23,834 bases of DNA, from assembly GCA_902782705.1 (NCBI GenBank), contig CACZOL010000147.1, positions 1 through 23,834 on the forward strand, in the 5' to 3' direction. Numbering within the stretch: position 1 is the first letter of the stretch; every line of letters starts with the position of its first letter. This stretch comes from an uncultured Selenomonadaceae bacterium (GTDB taxonomy: Bacteria > Bacillota > Negativicutes > Selenomonadales > Selenomonadaceae). Positions 23,818-23,834 of the stretch are shown here, in pieces. The translations under genes and the position numbers were made by a program. The notes under the pieces were generated by a model that saw only the letters and a program-made list of their open reading frames with translations, had not been told where the DNA came from and searched no databases.

Positions 23818-23834
23818 TTGAATTTTACGTTTGA
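23818..23834 (+). CDS. rpmA: Start of 50S ribosomal protein L27 (cut by window end)
   Basis: GGGAGG (23804-23809) is followed after eight bases by TTG at 23818, then AAT TTT ACG TTT GA. MNFTFD would suit the cleavable N-terminal extension of firmicute L27 precursors, the substrate of Prp. Only five complete codons are visible, so the call rests on gene order and the ribosome binding site. Confidence 0.65.

Noticed and set aside
1..23834. CRISPR arrays, insertion sequences, phage genes, tRNA or rRNA genes
   Set aside because: Reading both strands, I found no regularly spaced repeats, transposase or integrase motifs, or tRNA-like cloverleafs. The gaps over 150 bases are accounted for by promoters and leader structures.

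Overview
The window is about 23.8 kb of tightly packed, GC-rich bacterial chromosome with every recognisable gene on the + strand. It most resembles a member of the Negativicutes, probably Selenomonadaceae. The evidence is a fold-III decarboxylase whose residues I recognise as very close to the Selenomonas ruminantium lysine/ornithine decarboxylase, Firmicutes-type gene orders (decarboxylase-tmk; carD-PIN/TRAM-ispD-ispF; rplU-prp-rpmA) and strong Firmicutes-type ribosome binding sites. The genus is an inference. I see no insertion sequence, phage gene, CRISPR array, tRNA or rRNA.

Region 1 (1-9234) looks like one long operon: the 3' part of a comM-like gene, aroE, an unrecognised coiled-coil protein, then a compact type IV pilus/competence pseudopilus set (PilB-, PilT- and PilC-like proteins, a main pilin, a short prepilin peptidase and four minor pilin-like proteins). 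Most junctions overlap by 1-60 bases. The exception is the pilC-pilin gap, which holds a tiny ORF inside a terminator-like hairpin just before the pilin, a plausible point of differential expression.

Region 2 (9235-15522) begins with a good sigma-A-type promoter. It holds a fold-III lysine/ornithine decarboxylase, a soluble DegS-like histidine kinase with no response regulator beside it, a fold-I Orn/Lys/Arg decarboxylase, a thymidylate kinase with an unusual P-loop, RNase M5 and RsmA/KsgA, and ends in a strong intrinsic terminator.

Region 3 (15523-22910) starts with tandem promoters and a structured leader before a CarD-type RNA polymerase-binding regulator. It continues through a branched palindromic terminator/promoter region to a membrane PIN-TRAM protein, a terminator-like hairpin, ispD with a C-terminal tail, ispF, and the sbcD-sbcC nuclease pair, joined by 4-13 base overlaps.

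Region 4 (22911-23834) is a promoter and a long structured leader, then rplU, prp (the protease that matures L27) and the first codons of rpmA.

The most interesting observation is that the leaders of carD and rplU, 7 kb apart, carry the same folded RNA module. Its core is nearly identical, while the closing stems differ in sequence but both still pair. That suggests a shared cis-acting RNA linking a global transcription regulator with a ribosomal protein operon. I do not recognise the family, and it may already be catalogued.
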